The position numbers were made by a program, and so were the translations under genes. This document shows positions 25,571 through 36,137 of a stretch of DNA of 64,000 nucleotides, in pieces (position 1 is the stretch's first letter; the number at the start of each line of letters is the position of its first letter). Source of the DNA: Acinetobacter lwoffii. Its GTDB lineage: Bacteria > Pseudomonadota > Gammaproteobacteria > Pseudomonadales > Moraxellaceae. The stretch spans positions 1 to 64,000 of the forward strand of contig NZ_CP077369.1 of NCBI RefSeq assembly GCF_019048525.1, in the 5' to 3' direction. The notes below the pieces were generated by a model that worked only from the letters and a program-made list of their open reading frames with translations, was not told the DNA's origin and did not search any database.

Positions 25571-27643
25571 TTATTCTGGTAGTTTAAAGTCAGATACAGA
25601 TTCACGTAATGCATCGGCCATGTTTGCCAGTTCAGATACTGAACGTGCTGTATCGAAGGTTGCACTGGTGGTTTGCGAGGTAATTTCCTGTACGACATTC
25701 ATCGTGGTCGCAATATGACCTGCAGATGCTGACTGCAGTTTCGCAGCATCAGAAATGTTCGCAATCAGTTTCGCAAGGTTGTTCGATACTGTTTGAATCT
25801 CATCTAGTGCTACACCGGCATCTTTAGACAAGTTCGCACCACGTACAACTTCCGATGTAGTTTGTTCCATCGAAATAACGGCTTCGTTCGTATCCGTTTG
25901 AATGGTTTTTACCAGGCCTTCAATCTGCTTCGTTGCAGAAGCTGAACGTTCCGCAAGACGCTGTACTTCATCGGCTACGACCGCGAAACCACGACCTGCT
26001 TCACCGGCCATCGATGCCTGAATTGCTGCGTTTAATGCCAGGATGTTCGTCTGGTCAGCAATATCGTTAATCAAGGCTACGATGTTACCAATTTCCTGAG
26101 AAGATTCACCCAAACGTTTAATACGTTTTGAAGTTTCCTGAATCTGTTCACGAATCGTGTCCATACCCTCAATCGATCGATGTACGACATCCGCACCGTT
26201 TGCAGCAATTTGTACTGAACGCTCTGCTACCACCGCTGATTCATCGGCGTTGGCAGATACCTGGTCAATCGACAGTGCCATTTCGTTAATCGCTGCAGAA
26301 GCACCAGCAATTTCTTGTGCCTGATGCTCAGATGCTTCAGCTAACTGGTTGGTAATGCTTTGTGTAGTTGCAGTATATTGCGCAACTTCTTGTGAAGTTT
26401 CAGTAATACGCGATACCAGGTCACGTAACTGGTCAATCGCAAAGTTAATCGAGTCGGCAATTGCACCAGTAAAGTCTTCAGATACTGTTGCATATGAACG
26501 CAAGTCACCGTCTGCAAGATCGGCGATCTCATCCAGTAAACGTAAAATCGCATTCTGGTTACGGTCATATTCTTCTTGTAAACGGCCTACACGCTGCTTA
26601 TCCGACAAGCCACGCAGAGAAAGTAACTTGAATACACACAGCAAGAAACCGACTAATAATGCGATCAGAAGGACTGCCGGAACAACCGTTTTAAGACCTG
26701 AGTTACCCGATAATTTATTCAGGTTGTCCAAAAGCACATCAGATTGAGAAAAAATAGATGCGGCTGCCTGACGAACTTTTACGATCTGTGTAGAGTTTTT
26801 CAGAATAATCGCTGATGCAGATTCCAGTACGTCATCATATTCAGCCTTGATGCCTTCCAGAGATTCACGCAGGGTTGGATCAGCAATACGCTGTACACCC
26901 AGTTCAGCAGAACCATTTAACTGTGCATTCAGATAAGAACCAAAAGTTTCGGTATCGGCACTGAAGTCATCCGCAGATTCACGTGAACCATCATTACCTG
27001 TCAGTACCAAACTGATTGAACGTAAGATACGTTCTGCAATGAATACCTGGTTTTTGGCAATAACCACCTGGTTCGATGGCATATCTTGACGTGCCATCTG
27101 GTCGACCATCAAGTTATATTCCGCCTGAATCCCCGGAATCGCTTCACCAATCGCGATGTTGGTGTCGTATAACTGGTTAATAATCTTTTGTTGCGAGGTA
27201 ATCAGATCAATACTGCTCGACACTTCTGTCCACTGTTTATCAACAGCTTGCAACGCATCATTGTTAGAGTGAATACTTTTAACTGTCTCAAGATTTTCAG
27301 CAAAAGCTTTTTGCGAGTCAGTGAGGTTCTTCATGGCCTCAGGCGTACCCGAAGCTGTCGCTTCAGTCGCTTGGCGCGAAATCGTTTGCGAGAGGAGACG
27401 CAAATCACCCAGACTTTGAGTGAGTTCGTTGGTACGTGGAACACTATAAAAAAGATACAATAAAGTGATCAGTGCGGCTAAAAGACAGCCTGCTGCTCCA
27501 TAGATCAGCGGTTTTGATTTTTCACTATCACCAAATACACGTGATAACTGATCTACTTGCGTTTGAATCTTAGCTAAAAAAGCATTACCGCCTTTGCGGC
27601 CAGTGCTCTCACCTGTATTTTTCTTTTTAAGTTTAAAGCCCAT
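25571..27643 (-). CDS. pilJ: PilJ methyl-accepting chemotaxis receptor
   Basis: A 690-residue receptor of the Pil-Chp system. It has a short cytoplasmic N-terminus, a first membrane helix at about 47-67, a periplasmic PilJ-type sensor region to about 320, a second helix at about 323-343, a HAMP-like stretch and the methyl-accepting signalling hairpin. The conserved tip is [19 protein letters not shown] followed by [18 protein letters not shown]. It couples through PilI to ChpA and senses pilus-related surface cues. The 167-bp gap to chpA has no room for pilK or chpB. Confidence 0.95.
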   Translation of the reverse strand: MGFKLKKKNTGESTGRKGGNAFLAKIQTQVDQLSRVFGDSEKSKPLIYGAAGCLLAALITLLYLFYSVPRTNELTQSLGDLRLLSQTISRQATEATASGTPEAMKNLTDSQKAFAENLETVKSIHSNNDALQAVDKQWTEVSSSIDLITSQQKIINQLYDTNIAIGEAIPGIQAEYNLMVDQMARQDMPSNQVVIAKNQVFIAERILRSISLVLTGNDGSRESADDFSADTETFGSYLNAQLNGSAELGVQRIADPTLRESLEGIKAEYDDVLESASAIILKNSTQIVKVRQAAASIFSQSDVLLDNLNKLSGNSGLKTVVPAVLLIALLVGFLLCVFKLLSLRGLSDKQRVGRLQEEYDRNQNAILRLLDEIADLADGDLRSYATVSEDFTGAIADSINFAIDQLRDLVSRITETSQEVAQYTATTQSITNQLAEASEHQAQEIAGASAAINEMALSIDQVSANADESAVVAERSVQIAANGADVVHRSIEGMDTIREQIQETSKRIKRLGESSQEIGNIVALINDIADQTNILALNAAIQASMAGEAGRGFAVVADEVQRLAERSASATKQIEGLVKTIQTDTNEAVISMEQTTSEVVRGANLSKDAGVALDEIQTVSNNLAKLIANISDAAKLQSASAGHIATTMNVVQEITSQTTSATFDTARSVSELANMADALRESVSDFKLPE

Positions 27644-27689
27644 GCAGCCTCTCCCCGGTTGACGCCTTGCTTAGTTTCGAGCGCGACAT

Positions 27690-28226
27690 TTAATTTATAA
27701 ATTTTATAGATGCGTTCATAAATTTTGGATTTTGCAACAGACGACTGAATAAAAACACATGCCACTGCTGGTTGTGCTGATGGAAAAACCCCTGACAATA
27801 TTCTTGTAAGTTTTTATCCAATTCAGATTTCTTCGAAAAGAAACTTTTCTTATTGAAATGTTGTATACCCAAAACTTGATCTACGACCAAACCCACATAC
27901 TGGTCATTATGGTTGATGCATAATACTTTTTGAGTCGGTGAAAATTGACTGCTCTGCCCTGATACATACTGCGTCAGATCAGAAACCGATAACAGTCTTC
28001 CCCGGATATTCGCCAGACCCAACACCCATGCTTGTGTCTTGGGTACCGGCGTATATTCTGGGGGATAAATCACTTCTGATACTTCCCCCAGCGGGGCAAC
28101 AAAATATTGCCCCATCATCTCAAAAGCAATGCCCGACCATCGGTTAACTTCATTGCCATTGGAAACGTAGTTTTTATTCCCCCGTTTCGCAATGCGAAGC
28201 AATTCGATAAATCCATTTGCTGCCAT
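27690..28226 (-). CDS. pilI: PilI, CheW-like coupling protein
   Basis: A 178-residue CheW-domain protein linking PilJ to ChpA. Typical segments are GEVSEVIYPPEYTPVPKTQAW (receptor/kinase binding strand), VLGLANIRGRLLSVSDL and YVGLVVDQVLGIQ. It sits between pilH and pilJ as in Pseudomonas. The start is 5 bp from the pilH stop, which suggests coupled translation. Confidence 0.93.
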   Translation of the reverse strand: MAANGFIELLRIAKRGNKNYVSNGNEVNRWSGIAFEMMGQYFVAPLGEVSEVIYPPEYTPVPKTQAWVLGLANIRGRLLSVSDLTQYVSGQSSQFSPTQKVLCINHNDQYVGLVVDQVLGIQHFNKKSFFSKKSELDKNLQEYCQGFFHQHNQQWHVFLFSRLLQNPKFMNASIKFIN

Positions 28227-28231
28227 AGAGC

Positions 28232-28600
28232 TTATCCTGCATTGAGGTGCTGCTTAATTACATCTATTAATTGTTTTTCATCGACTGGTTTTGTTAGATA
28301 ATCCGCTGCGCCTTGACGCTTGCCCCATACACGGTCAGTGGCCTGATCCTTAGTACTCACAATCACGATTGGAATATGTTTGGTCGTTGCACCACGTGCA
28401 ATCTGGCGGGTCGCCTGAAAACCATTCACGCCCGGCATAACCACATCCATCAGGACTAGGTCCGGCAATTCTGCCTGTGCCATGGTGACGCCATCTGCGC
28501 CATTTGCTGCTTCAATCACCTCAAAGCCGTGTTTAGAAAGAATCTCTCTAAAGCGAAAAGTTTCTGTCGGTGAGTCATCCACAATTAGGATACGTGCCAT
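28232..28600 (-). CDS. pilH: PilH response regulator
   Basis: A 122-residue stand-alone receiver, nearly the same as Pseudomonas PilH in layout. Phospho-acceptor Asp52 is in LVLMDVVMPG, the acidic pair is Asp8-Asp9, the switch Ser is at 82 and Lys104 is in YLTKPVD. The insert WGKRQGA is the PilH hallmark. It receives phosphate from ChpA and is thought to drive pilus retraction or to act as phosphate sink. Confidence 0.95.
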   Translation of the reverse strand: MARILIVDDSPTETFRFREILSKHGFEVIEAANGADGVTMAQAELPDLVLMDVVMPGVNGFQATRQIARGATTKHIPIVIVSTKDQATDRVWGKRQGAADYLTKPVDEKQLIDVIKQHLNAG

Positions 28601-28625
28601 GCCAATTCCCCAAAAAAATCAAATA

Positions 28626-29009
28626 TTAAGCACTAATATGGTTACGGATTGCATTGAGCAATTCATCTTTACTAAAAGGTTTAGTCAGGTATTCATCTGA
28701 ACCCACGACACGACCTTTGGCCTGATCAAATAAGCCATCTTTACTCGATAGCATAATCACAGGAATATTCTGGTAATTCTGAGAGTTTTTGATTAAGGCG
28801 CAGGTTTGATAACCATCCAGGCGCGGCATCATAATATCTACAAAAACGATATCTGGATTTGCTTCGGCAATTTTTGACAAAGCCTCAAAACCGTCTACTG
28901 CAGTAATGACCTCATAACCTTCGCGTTGAAGAAGAGTTTCCGCAGTACGACGAATGGTCTTTGAGTCATCAATAACCATAATTTTTAGATTTTGGAATTT
29001 ATCGTCCAT
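28626..29009 (-). CDS. pilG: PilG response regulator
   Basis: A 127-residue receiver and first gene of the Pil-Chp operon. The phospho-acceptor is Asp58 (IVFVDIMMPRLDG), with Asp14-Asp15 and Lys110 (EYLTKPFS) completing the site. The characteristic MVIDDSKTIRRTAETLL start identifies PilG. The start is placed at ATG 29009, because a GGAAGGG ribosome binding site lies eight bases upstream and would be inside the coding region if the upstream ATG at 29027 were used. It promotes pilus extension in the Pseudomonas model. Confidence 0.93.
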   Translation of the reverse strand: MDDKFQNLKIMVIDDSKTIRRTAETLLQREGYEVITAVDGFEALSKIAEANPDIVFVDIMMPRLDGYQTCALIKNSQNYQNIPVIMLSSKDGLFDQAKGRVVGSDEYLTKPFSKDELLNAIRNHISA

Positions 29010-29292
29010 TTGTTTAACCCTTCCCATTTTAGAAACTATATGCCATAAGGCTCATAGGATTATTTTATTACGATCGATAAACATTTTTAACATAAAGTCA
29101 CTTGTATTATCAATGAACATTTTCTACACAAGTAGACAAAATCATTTATTTTTAATAACAGCTTCACATTTTCTTATCGTTATTGGTTTTTTTTTGACTA
29201 ACGGTAGTTTTTTATTGATAAATTTAAGTCTAATATAACAAGATTATTACTTTAAAATAAGTAATTTAGTCAACTTTAAATTCGGGGAGCCA

Positions 29293-29943
29293 ATGATGAG
29301 TCAGTTTTTAAGAAAACTTGCTGTCATTGATAAAAATAAAATGACTGGCCAATTCATTGTTGTTGTGCTGCTACTGTTACAGGTGAGCTTAACGTGTGCG
29401 AGTAGTAACCAACTCCCGCAAAAAGCCACTTGGTATCGTTATTATGACAGCAAGGGTGTGGCCAATATCAGTACTAATGTCACGCCAAATCATATCCGTT
29501 ATGGCTATGAAGCACTTGACCAGAATATGCAGGTGATTAAGCGTGCCCGTCCTTATAATGCCGAAGCGGATATCAGGCAAGCGCCACAACGTGCCCAACA
29601 GGCGCAGCGAATTGCCGAAGATCATAAACTCAAGCGTGCTTATAACAATAGCCAGACCGCTTTACAGAAAAAGAATGACAGCCTGGTCCAGTTAAAAAAA
29701 CAGATTGATTTTCAGCAAGAACAAATGAAGCAACTGCAAAAAGATCGGGTCATGTTTGTGCGTCAGGAACGTGAATATTTACGTAAAGGTAAAACCCCAC
29801 CGGCACACCTGAAAACAACATTAGACAATAACCAGAAAAATCTCGCTTCCCAGAAAGAAAATATTCAATCTTTACAAAGTCGCTATCGAAATCTGGAAGC
29901 AGAATACGACAAAATTATCGCCCGTTTAAAAGCACTTGAATAA
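29293..29943 (+). CDS. Secreted coiled-coil protein with DUF4124-like N-terminus
   Basis: A 216-residue protein with a hydrophobic N-terminal segment (about 20-37) serving as signal or anchor, then the short beta motif WYRYYDSKGVANIS as in DUF4124 proteins. A long charged region from about 90 to 216 is predicted to be a coiled coil (repeating K/Q/L heptads, ending LKALE). A GGGGAG ribosome binding site precedes the ATG. It is divergent from pilG. DUF4124 proteins are frequent near envelope genes but have no defined role. Confidence 0.75.
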   Translation: MMSQFLRKLAVIDKNKMTGQFIVVVLLLLQVSLTCASSNQLPQKATWYRYYDSKGVANISTNVTPNHIRYGYEALDQNMQVIKRARPYNAEADIRQAPQRAQQAQRIAEDHKLKRAYNNSQTALQKKNDSLVQLKKQIDFQQEQMKQLQKDRVMFVRQEREYLRKGKTPPAHLKTTLDNNQKNLASQKENIQSLQSRYRNLEAEYDKIIARLKALE

Positions 29944-29994
29944 ATACAAATAGCTAGCCGTGGTTTTGATCCATAGCCAGCTAAAAGGACTCAT

Positions 29995-31122
29995 ATGCAA
30001 ACTGCACCGCATTCTCATGATTTAAATATGCCTTCCCCGCGCTCTATCCTGATCATGAGTGCACTTTGCTTAAATATGTTTTTAGTGGCTTGTGATAAAA
30101 ATGAACCCGTACAGCAAACCGAAACAGCCAAATCCATTGAAGTCATTCCTCAAGATCTAGTTGCAGTTCAATCTGGCAATTCAGTTCAAAAAACCGCATT
30201 CACCGGCACCATTCGTGCAGTCAATCAAAGCAGCATACAGTCACAGGTCTCTGCTACTGCCACCAGCGTAAACGCACAGGTAGGTCAAACAGTTGCCAAG
30301 GGACAAGTGCTGGTACGCCTGAATAATCAGGACAATGCAGCTCGTCTGGCACAGGCGCGTGCGAATCTGGCCTCAACTCAAGCGCAAGCCAATCAGGCGC
30401 ACAACATGATGCAGCGTAAAAAGCGTCTGCTCGATCAGGGGTTTATTTCAAAAGTAGAATATGAACAAAGTCAGGTCGATTATCAGGCCCAGCTTGAAAA
30501 TGTCCGCGCCCAGCAAGCCAATGTCGATATTGCCCAGAAAGCCGATCGTGATGGCACCATGACCAGTCCGATCAGTGGCGTGATTACGCAACGTCAGGTT
30601 GAACCGGGTCAAACCGTTGCCATTGGACAAACCCTGTTTGAAATTGTCGATCCGAAACGGCTGGAAATTCAAGCACGCGTACCTAGTGATCTGCAATCAG
30701 GTTTAAGACTGGGCAGTCAGGTCGAATACAACATTCAAGGTAATCCAAATCGGCTCACTGCCGTAATTAGCCGGATTTCCCCCATTGCAGATCAGGCCAG
30801 TCGCCAGATCGAATTCTTTGCCACGCCGAATGAAACCATTCCTTCGCTAAGTATCGGCTCCTTCGTTGAAGGCAACATTCTGAGTTCACAACAGATTTCT
30901 GGCCAGCTGATTCCATTAGATACTATTCAAGACATTCAGAATAAACCTTATGTCTGGATAATACGCCAGAATAAAATTATCAAAGTCAATGTTCAGGTAC
31001 TAGAACAGCGTTATAGCGACAACATTGCCGTGGTTCAAGGACTAGAAAATAGTGATCAGGTCAGCCGGGTTAAGTTTAGCGAAGCCGATCTGCAAAAAAC
31101 TGTCACCCTTCGCGCCAACTAA
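29995..31122 (+). CDS. RND efflux periplasmic adaptor (membrane fusion lipoprotein)
   Basis: A 375-residue membrane fusion protein. A signal sequence ends in lipobox LVAC, the lipoyl half-motifs flank an alpha hairpin rich in Ala/Gln (about 110-185), and the beta-barrel and membrane-proximal domains follow. AAAGGA precedes the ATG at good distance. It forms a unit with the RND permease 24 bp downstream and should bridge it to an outer-membrane channel encoded elsewhere. Substrates cannot be read from the sequence. Confidence 0.92.
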   Translation: MQTAPHSHDLNMPSPRSILIMSALCLNMFLVACDKNEPVQQTETAKSIEVIPQDLVAVQSGNSVQKTAFTGTIRAVNQSSIQSQVSATATSVNAQVGQTVAKGQVLVRLNNQDNAARLAQARANLASTQAQANQAHNMMQRKKRLLDQGFISKVEYEQSQVDYQAQLENVRAQQANVDIAQKADRDGTMTSPISGVITQRQVEPGQTVAIGQTLFEIVDPKRLEIQARVPSDLQSGLRLGSQVEYNIQGNPNRLTAVISRISPIADQASRQIEFFATPNETIPSLSIGSFVEGNILSSQQISGQLIPLDTIQDIQNKPYVWIIRQNKIIKVNVQVLEQRYSDNIAVVQGLENSDQVSRVKFSEADLQKTVTLRAN

Positions 31123-31146
31123 AACCATTCATACAGGATCATTGAC

Positions 31147-34100
31147 ATGTGGTTTACCCGAATTAGTGTGAAGTATCCGGTTTTCACCATCATGATGATG
31201 TTCTGTTTGATGGTACTGGGACTGGCTTCCTGGCAGCGGATGGGCGTTGAAGAATTTCCTGATGTCGATTTCCCTTTTGTGGTGATCTATACCAACTATC
31301 CGGGCGCTTCTCCGGAAACGGTTGAATCGGAAATCACCAAGAAACTCGAAGATCAGATCAATACCATTTCCGGTTTGAAACAGGTGATTTCCCAGTCCAG
31401 TGAAGGCCTGTCCATCATCACCACTGAATTTAATCTGGATGTGACATCTACCACAGCAGCTCAGGACGTGCGGGATAAAATCGCTTCTGTAACTGCTGAA
31501 TTTCGTGATGAGATTCAGGAGCCGATTGTAGAACGTTATGACCCGACGGCGAATGCGGTAATGTCGATCGTATTTGAATCCGACAATATGGATGTGAAAG
31601 CGCTCAGTTCCTATCTGGATCAGCGAATTGTGCCACAATTGCGTACAGTCCCGGGCGTCGGAACGGTCAACCTGCTGGGTGATGCGCAGCGCCAGATCCG
31701 GATTCAGGTGGAACCACAAAAACTACAAGCCTTTGGCATTGGTGTGGACAGTGTGATTAACACCTTAAAGGCCGAGAATATTGAAGTCCCGGGGGGGACG
31801 CTTAAATCGGGTAATTCGGAACTGGTCATTGAAATCAATTCCAAAGTACTGCATCCCCTCGCCTTCGGCGATCTGGTTATTGCCAATAAAAACGGCGTAC
31901 CGATTTTCCTCAGACAAGTGGCCAATATTCAAGACAGTCAGGCAGAGCTGGAATCGGCTGCCTTTTTGAATGGTAAAACCGCAGTGGCAATTGATATTTT
32001 GCGCAGTTCAGATGCAAACGTCATTGAAGTAGTCGACAAGAGCTATGCAGCTTTAGAAAGTATTGAGGCGCAGCTTCCACAAGGTACCACTTTACAAGTG
32101 GTGGTGGACTCCTCCAAAAGTATCCGCGGCACCATTGGTGATGTAGCCCGAACCATTATTGAAGGTGCGGTACTGGCTGTGCTGATTGTCCTACTGTTCC
32201 TGGGTTCTTTCCGCTCCACAGTAATCACCGGTTTAACCCTACCAATTGCTCTTTTGGGCACCTTAACCTTTATCTGGGCCTTTGGCTTTAGCATCAATAT
32301 GATGACTTTGCTGGCGCTGTCCTTGAGTATTGGTCTGCTGATCGATGACGCAATTGTAGTACGTGAAAACATTGTCCGGCATGCCGACATGGGCAAAGAC
32401 CATGTCACTGCCGCGCTCGATGGCACAAAAGAAATTGGCTTACCCGTGCTGGCCACGACACTGACCATTGTTGCCGTATTCCTGCCTGTGGCCTTTATGG
32501 GCGGAATTATTGGCCGTTTCTTCTACCAGTTCGGGGTCACGGTAAGTATGGCCGTTCTGATCTCGATGTTTGTCAGCTTTACCCTGGATCCTATGCTCTC
32601 TGCACACTGGGCAGAAAAGAAAAAAGATCCGAATAAAAAACCAGGTCGGGTGAAACGTTTCTTTAGCTGGATCTCCGGCAAGCTGGACAACTTAAGCCAT
32701 GTCTATGAAAAATTATTAAAACTGGCATTGCGCTTCAGATTGATTACCTTAATGATTGCTGTGGCTTCATTATTTGGTGCTCTGGGTTTATCCAAACTGA
32801 TCGGCACCGAATTTGTACCGGTTCCCGATAAAGGTGAAATCCGGATCAAGTTTGAAACACCGGTCGATTCATCGCTTGAATATTCTCAGGCCAAACTCCA
32901 GCAGGTTGATCAGATTATTCGTCAGCATCCGGATGTCAAAGCCACCTATGGGGTGATTAATGGCGCAACCGACCGCGGTAAAAACCATGTCAGTTTACGG
33001 GTGACCGTGACGCCGCGTACCGAACGTGAAAAGACCCTGAATGACTTAAATAATGAATTTCGCCAGCGCCTGCAATCGGTTGCAGGAATCAGCATTACCT
33101 CGGTGGCATCCGCCGATGAAACCGTTTCTGGTGGCCAGAAGCCAATCATGATTTCGATCAAAGGCCCGGATCTGGATGAACTGCAAAAAATTTCTGATCG
33201 CTTTATGACGGAAATGGCGAAAATTAATGGCATTGTCGATCTGGAAACTTCATTAAAAGAACCCAAGCCAACTCTTGATGTACAGATTAATCGCGTCTTG
33301 GCCAGTGATTTAGGTTTATCAGTCAATCAGATTGCCAATGTAGTGCGTCCGCTGATTGCCGGTGATGATGTCACGACCTGGCAGGATGAAAAAGGTGAAA
33401 CCTATGATGTGAATCTGCGCCTGACCGAAGACCAGCGCAGCTTGCCTAGCGATTTACAGAATATGTATATCACCTCAAATAAAACCGATGCCAATAATCA
33501 ACCAATTCTGGTTCCGCTTTCGAGCGTGGCCAAATTTGAAGAAAAACTCGGTGCCTCGCAGATTAATCGACGTGATCTGGCACGTGAAGTGCTGGTCGAG
33601 GCCAATACCTCAGGACGTCCTGCAGGCGATATCGGGACAGATATCAGTCGCTTGCAAGAAAATTTCGATATGCCACCAGGCTATAGTTTCGACACTCAAG
33701 GCTCCAATGCCGACATGGCAGAATCCGCAGGCTATGCCTTGACCGCGATTACCCTATCGATTGTATTTATCTATATTGTTCTCGGTTCGCAGTTCAACAG
33801 CTTTATCCATCCTGCAGCAATTATGGCCTCACTGCCATTGTCGCTCATTGGCGTGTTTCTGGCCTTGTTCCTGTTTAACTCGACCATGAACCTGTTTTCG
33901 ATTATCGGCATTATCATGCTGATGGGACTGGTGACCAAGAATGCGATTCTGCTGATCGACTTTATCAAGAAGGCCATGGATCGCGGTGAAGACCGTTATG
34001 ATGCGATCATTGCCGCGGGTAAAACCCGTCTGCGTCCAATTTTGATGACCACCAGCGCGATGGTCATGGGCATGGTGCCACTTTCCCTAGGACTAGGTGA

Positions 34101-34254
34101 AGGTGGAGAACAAAGTGCACCGATGGCGCATGCGGTGATTGGCGGGGTGATTACCTCTACCCTGCTGACCTTGGTGGTGGTGCCGGTGATCTTTACTTAC
34201 CTGGATGACTTTAAGAATTTTATGCTGCGTCAGGCACGTAAAATCATGGCATAA
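31147..34254 (+). CDS. RND efflux permease (HAE1/AcrB family)
   Basis: A 1035-residue proton-driven resistance-nodulation-division transporter with the normal two-fold layout of twelve helices and two large periplasmic loops. The proton-relay Asp pair is present in LLIDDAIVV (helix 4, about residue 400), and the matching Lys in VTKNAILLIDF (helix 10). The N-terminal VEEFPDVDFP and YPGASPETVE segments are family hallmarks. No TolC-like gene follows; transcription ends at a terminator. It does not carry enough specific features for me to name it as AdeB, AdeG or AdeJ. Confidence 0.93.
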   Translation: MWFTRISVKYPVFTIMMMFCLMVLGLASWQRMGVEEFPDVDFPFVVIYTNYPGASPETVESEITKKLEDQINTISGLKQVISQSSEGLSIITTEFNLDVTSTTAAQDVRDKIASVTAEFRDEIQEPIVERYDPTANAVMSIVFESDNMDVKALSSYLDQRIVPQLRTVPGVGTVNLLGDAQRQIRIQVEPQKLQAFGIGVDSVINTLKAENIEVPGGTLKSGNSELVIEINSKVLHPLAFGDLVIANKNGVPIFLRQVANIQDSQAELESAAFLNGKTAVAIDILRSSDANVIEVVDKSYAALESIEAQLPQGTTLQVVVDSSKSIRGTIGDVARTIIEGAVLAVLIVLLFLGSFRSTVITGLTLPIALLGTLTFIWAFGFSINMMTLLALSLSIGLLIDDAIVVRENIVRHADMGKDHVTAALDGTKEIGLPVLATTLTIVAVFLPVAFMGGIIGRFFYQFGVTVSMAVLISMFVSFTLDPMLSAHWAEKKKDPNKKPGRVKRFFSWISGKLDNLSHVYEKLLKLALRFRLITLMIAVASLFGALGLSKLIGTEFVPVPDKGEIRIKFETPVDSSLEYSQAKLQQVDQIIRQHPDVKATYGVINGATDRGKNHVSLRVTVTPRTEREKTLNDLNNEFRQRLQSVAGISITSVASADETVSGGQKPIMISIKGPDLDELQKISDRFMTEMAKINGIVDLETSLKEPKPTLDVQINRVLASDLGLSVNQIANVVRPLIAGDDVTTWQDEKGETYDVNLRLTEDQRSLPSDLQNMYITSNKTDANNQPILVPLSSVAKFEEKLGASQINRRDLAREVLVEANTSGRPAGDIGTDISRLQENFDMPPGYSFDTQGSNADMAESAGYALTAITLSIVFIYIVLGSQFNSFIHPAAIMASLPLSLIGVFLALFLFNSTMNLFSIIGIIMLMGLVTKNAILLIDFIKKAMDRGEDRYDAIIAAGKTRLRPILMTTSAMVMGMVPLSLGLGEGGEQSAPMAHAVIGGVITSTLLTLVVVPVIFTYLDDFKNFMLRQARKIMA

Positions 34255-34267
34255 TTTAATGCAACAC

Positions 34268-34304
34268 AATGAGGTGACACTCCCAAATGCTCACCTCATT
34301 TTTT
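34268..34304 (+). terminator. Terminator after the RND operon
   Basis: Arms AATGAGGTGA and TCACCTCATT with a 13-base loop, followed by T residues. Confidence 0.85.
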
Positions 34305-34350
34305 ATTGTATAATCCCTGCTTTAACGCTTAATTTTTTAGGACAGTTTCC

Positions 34351-36069
34351 ATGCGCGCGAGTCGCTTTTTATTTGCAACGTTAAGAGAAACCCCGAACGA
34401 TGCTGAGGTTATATCCCATCAGCTGATGCTTCGTGCCGGTATGATTCGTAAGTTGGCTTCAGGTCTATACACCTGGTTGCCGATGGGCGTTCGCGTATTA
34501 AATAAAGTTGAAGCGATCGTTCGCGAAGAAATGGACAAAGTCGGTTCACTTCAGGTCTATATGCCGGTGACTCAACCTGCATCTTTGTGGGAAGAATCAG
34601 GTCGTTATGTACAATACGGCCCTGAACTTTTACGCTTCAACGACCGCCATGGCAACCCATTTGTTCTGGGGCCGACGCATGAAGAAGTGATCACCGACCT
34701 TGCACGTAACGAATTAAAAAGCTACAAGCAATTGCCTGCAAACTTCTACCAGGTACAAACCAAATTCCGTGACGAAATTCGTCCACGTTTTGGCGTAATG
34801 CGTTCACGTGAATTCATCATGAAAGATGCCTACTCTTTCCATGCTAACCAGGAATCACTACAACAAACCTACGACGACATGTATGCAGCCTACTGCAAAA
34901 TCTTCACCCGTCTTGGTTTAAATTTCCGTCCAGTACAAGCAGATACCGGCTCAATTGGTGGTTCAGGTTCTCATGAATTCCACGTTTTGGCTTCAAGCGG
35001 TGAAGATGATATCGCCTTCTCGACTGAATCTGACTATGCAGCCAATATTGAAATGGCAGAAGCAGTACTTGTCGGTGAGCGTGCGGCACCGATACAAGAA
35101 CTCAAACTGGTAGATACACCAAATCAAAAAACCATTGCAGATGTATCAGCATTCTTGGGTACGAACCCTGCTCATTCAGTAAAAGCCTTATTGGTTCAAG
35201 GTGTTGCGACTGAAGAAGGTCAAGATGCACCTGTGGTTGCTTTATTCCTTCGTGGTGATCACGAACTGAATGAAATTAAAGCTGAAAAACATCCTTTAAT
35301 TGCTGCACCTTTGACATTTGCTACTGAAGAACAACTTCAAGCACTTGGCTTAACTGCTGGCTTTGTTGGTCCTCAAGGTCTGATTGAAAAAGGCTTAACT
35401 GTTATTGTTGACCGTGCAGCTTCTGTACTGTCTGACTTTGTAGCGGGTGCTAATGAAGCTGACAAGCATGCGACAGGTGTAAACTGGGAGCGTGATGCGA
35501 AGTATTCTGAAGTGTATGACCTACGTAATGTAGTTGAAGGTGATCCGTCTCCAGATGGTAAAGGTACCCTTCAAATCAAACGTGGTATCGAAGTCGGTCA
35601 TATCTTCCAATTAGGTCAGAAATACTCTGAAGCTTTGGGCTGTAAAGTCTTGGGTGAAGATGGCAAGCCATTTACTGTGACAATGGGTTGTTATGGTATT
35701 GGCGTGACGCGTGTGGTGGCTTCTGCAATCGAGCAGAACTTTGATGAGAAAGGCATTATCTGGCCAACTGCCATTGCACCGTTTGAAGTTGCCATTGTGC
35801 CGATGAATGCCCATAAATCGCCACGCACATTAGAAGCTGCTGAAGCTCTTTATGCTGAATTACAAGCTGCAGGTTTTGACGTGTTACTTGATGACCGTAA
35901 CGAACGTCCGGGCGTGAAATTCTCTGATCTTGAGTTAACAGGTATTCCACATCGTATTGTGATTGGTGAAAAAGGTCTGGATGCAGGTACGTTTGAATAT
36001 AAAGGCCGCCGTGATGCTGATTCAGTCAATATCTCGAAAGAAGAATTATTGGCAAAGATTGCTAAATAA
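34351..36069 (+). CDS. proS: Prolyl-tRNA synthetase ProS
   Basis: A 572-residue class II aminoacyl-tRNA synthetase of the long bacterial type, charging tRNA-Pro. It has the N-terminal [20 protein letters not shown] start, motif 2 region with [21 protein letters not shown] split around residue 138-155, an inserted editing domain (about 225-405, which clears Ala-tRNA-Pro), motif 3 (GCYGIGVTR near 446) and a C-terminal anticodon-binding domain ([11 protein letters not shown]). It stands alone between two terminators. Essential house-keeping gene. Confidence 0.97.
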   Translation: MRASRFLFATLRETPNDAEVISHQLMLRAGMIRKLASGLYTWLPMGVRVLNKVEAIVREEMDKVGSLQVYMPVTQPASLWEESGRYVQYGPELLRFNDRHGNPFVLGPTHEEVITDLARNELKSYKQLPANFYQVQTKFRDEIRPRFGVMRSREFIMKDAYSFHANQESLQQTYDDMYAAYCKIFTRLGLNFRPVQADTGSIGGSGSHEFHVLASSGEDDIAFSTESDYAANIEMAEAVLVGERAAPIQELKLVDTPNQKTIADVSAFLGTNPAHSVKALLVQGVATEEGQDAPVVALFLRGDHELNEIKAEKHPLIAAPLTFATEEQLQALGLTAGFVGPQGLIEKGLTVIVDRAASVLSDFVAGANEADKHATGVNWERDAKYSEVYDLRNVVEGDPSPDGKGTLQIKRGIEVGHIFQLGQKYSEALGCKVLGEDGKPFTVTMGCYGIGVTRVVASAIEQNFDEKGIIWPTAIAPFEVAIVPMNAHKSPRTLEAAEALYAELQAAGFDVLLDDRNERPGVKFSDLELTGIPHRIVIGEKGLDAGTFEYKGRRDADSVNISKEELLAKIAK

Positions 36070-36083
36070 TTTGTCTTTATAAT

Positions 36084-36113
36084 AAAAAATCCCGCATATT
36101 GCGGGATTTTTTT
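36084..36113. terminator. Bidirectional terminator between proS and the exported-protein operon
   Basis: Arms AAAAAATCCCGC and GCGGGATTTTTT with a five-base loop. It ends proS and the converging four-gene operon. Confidence 0.92.
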
Positions 36114-36137
36114 ATACTTCTCAGATTTTCTTCTGGA

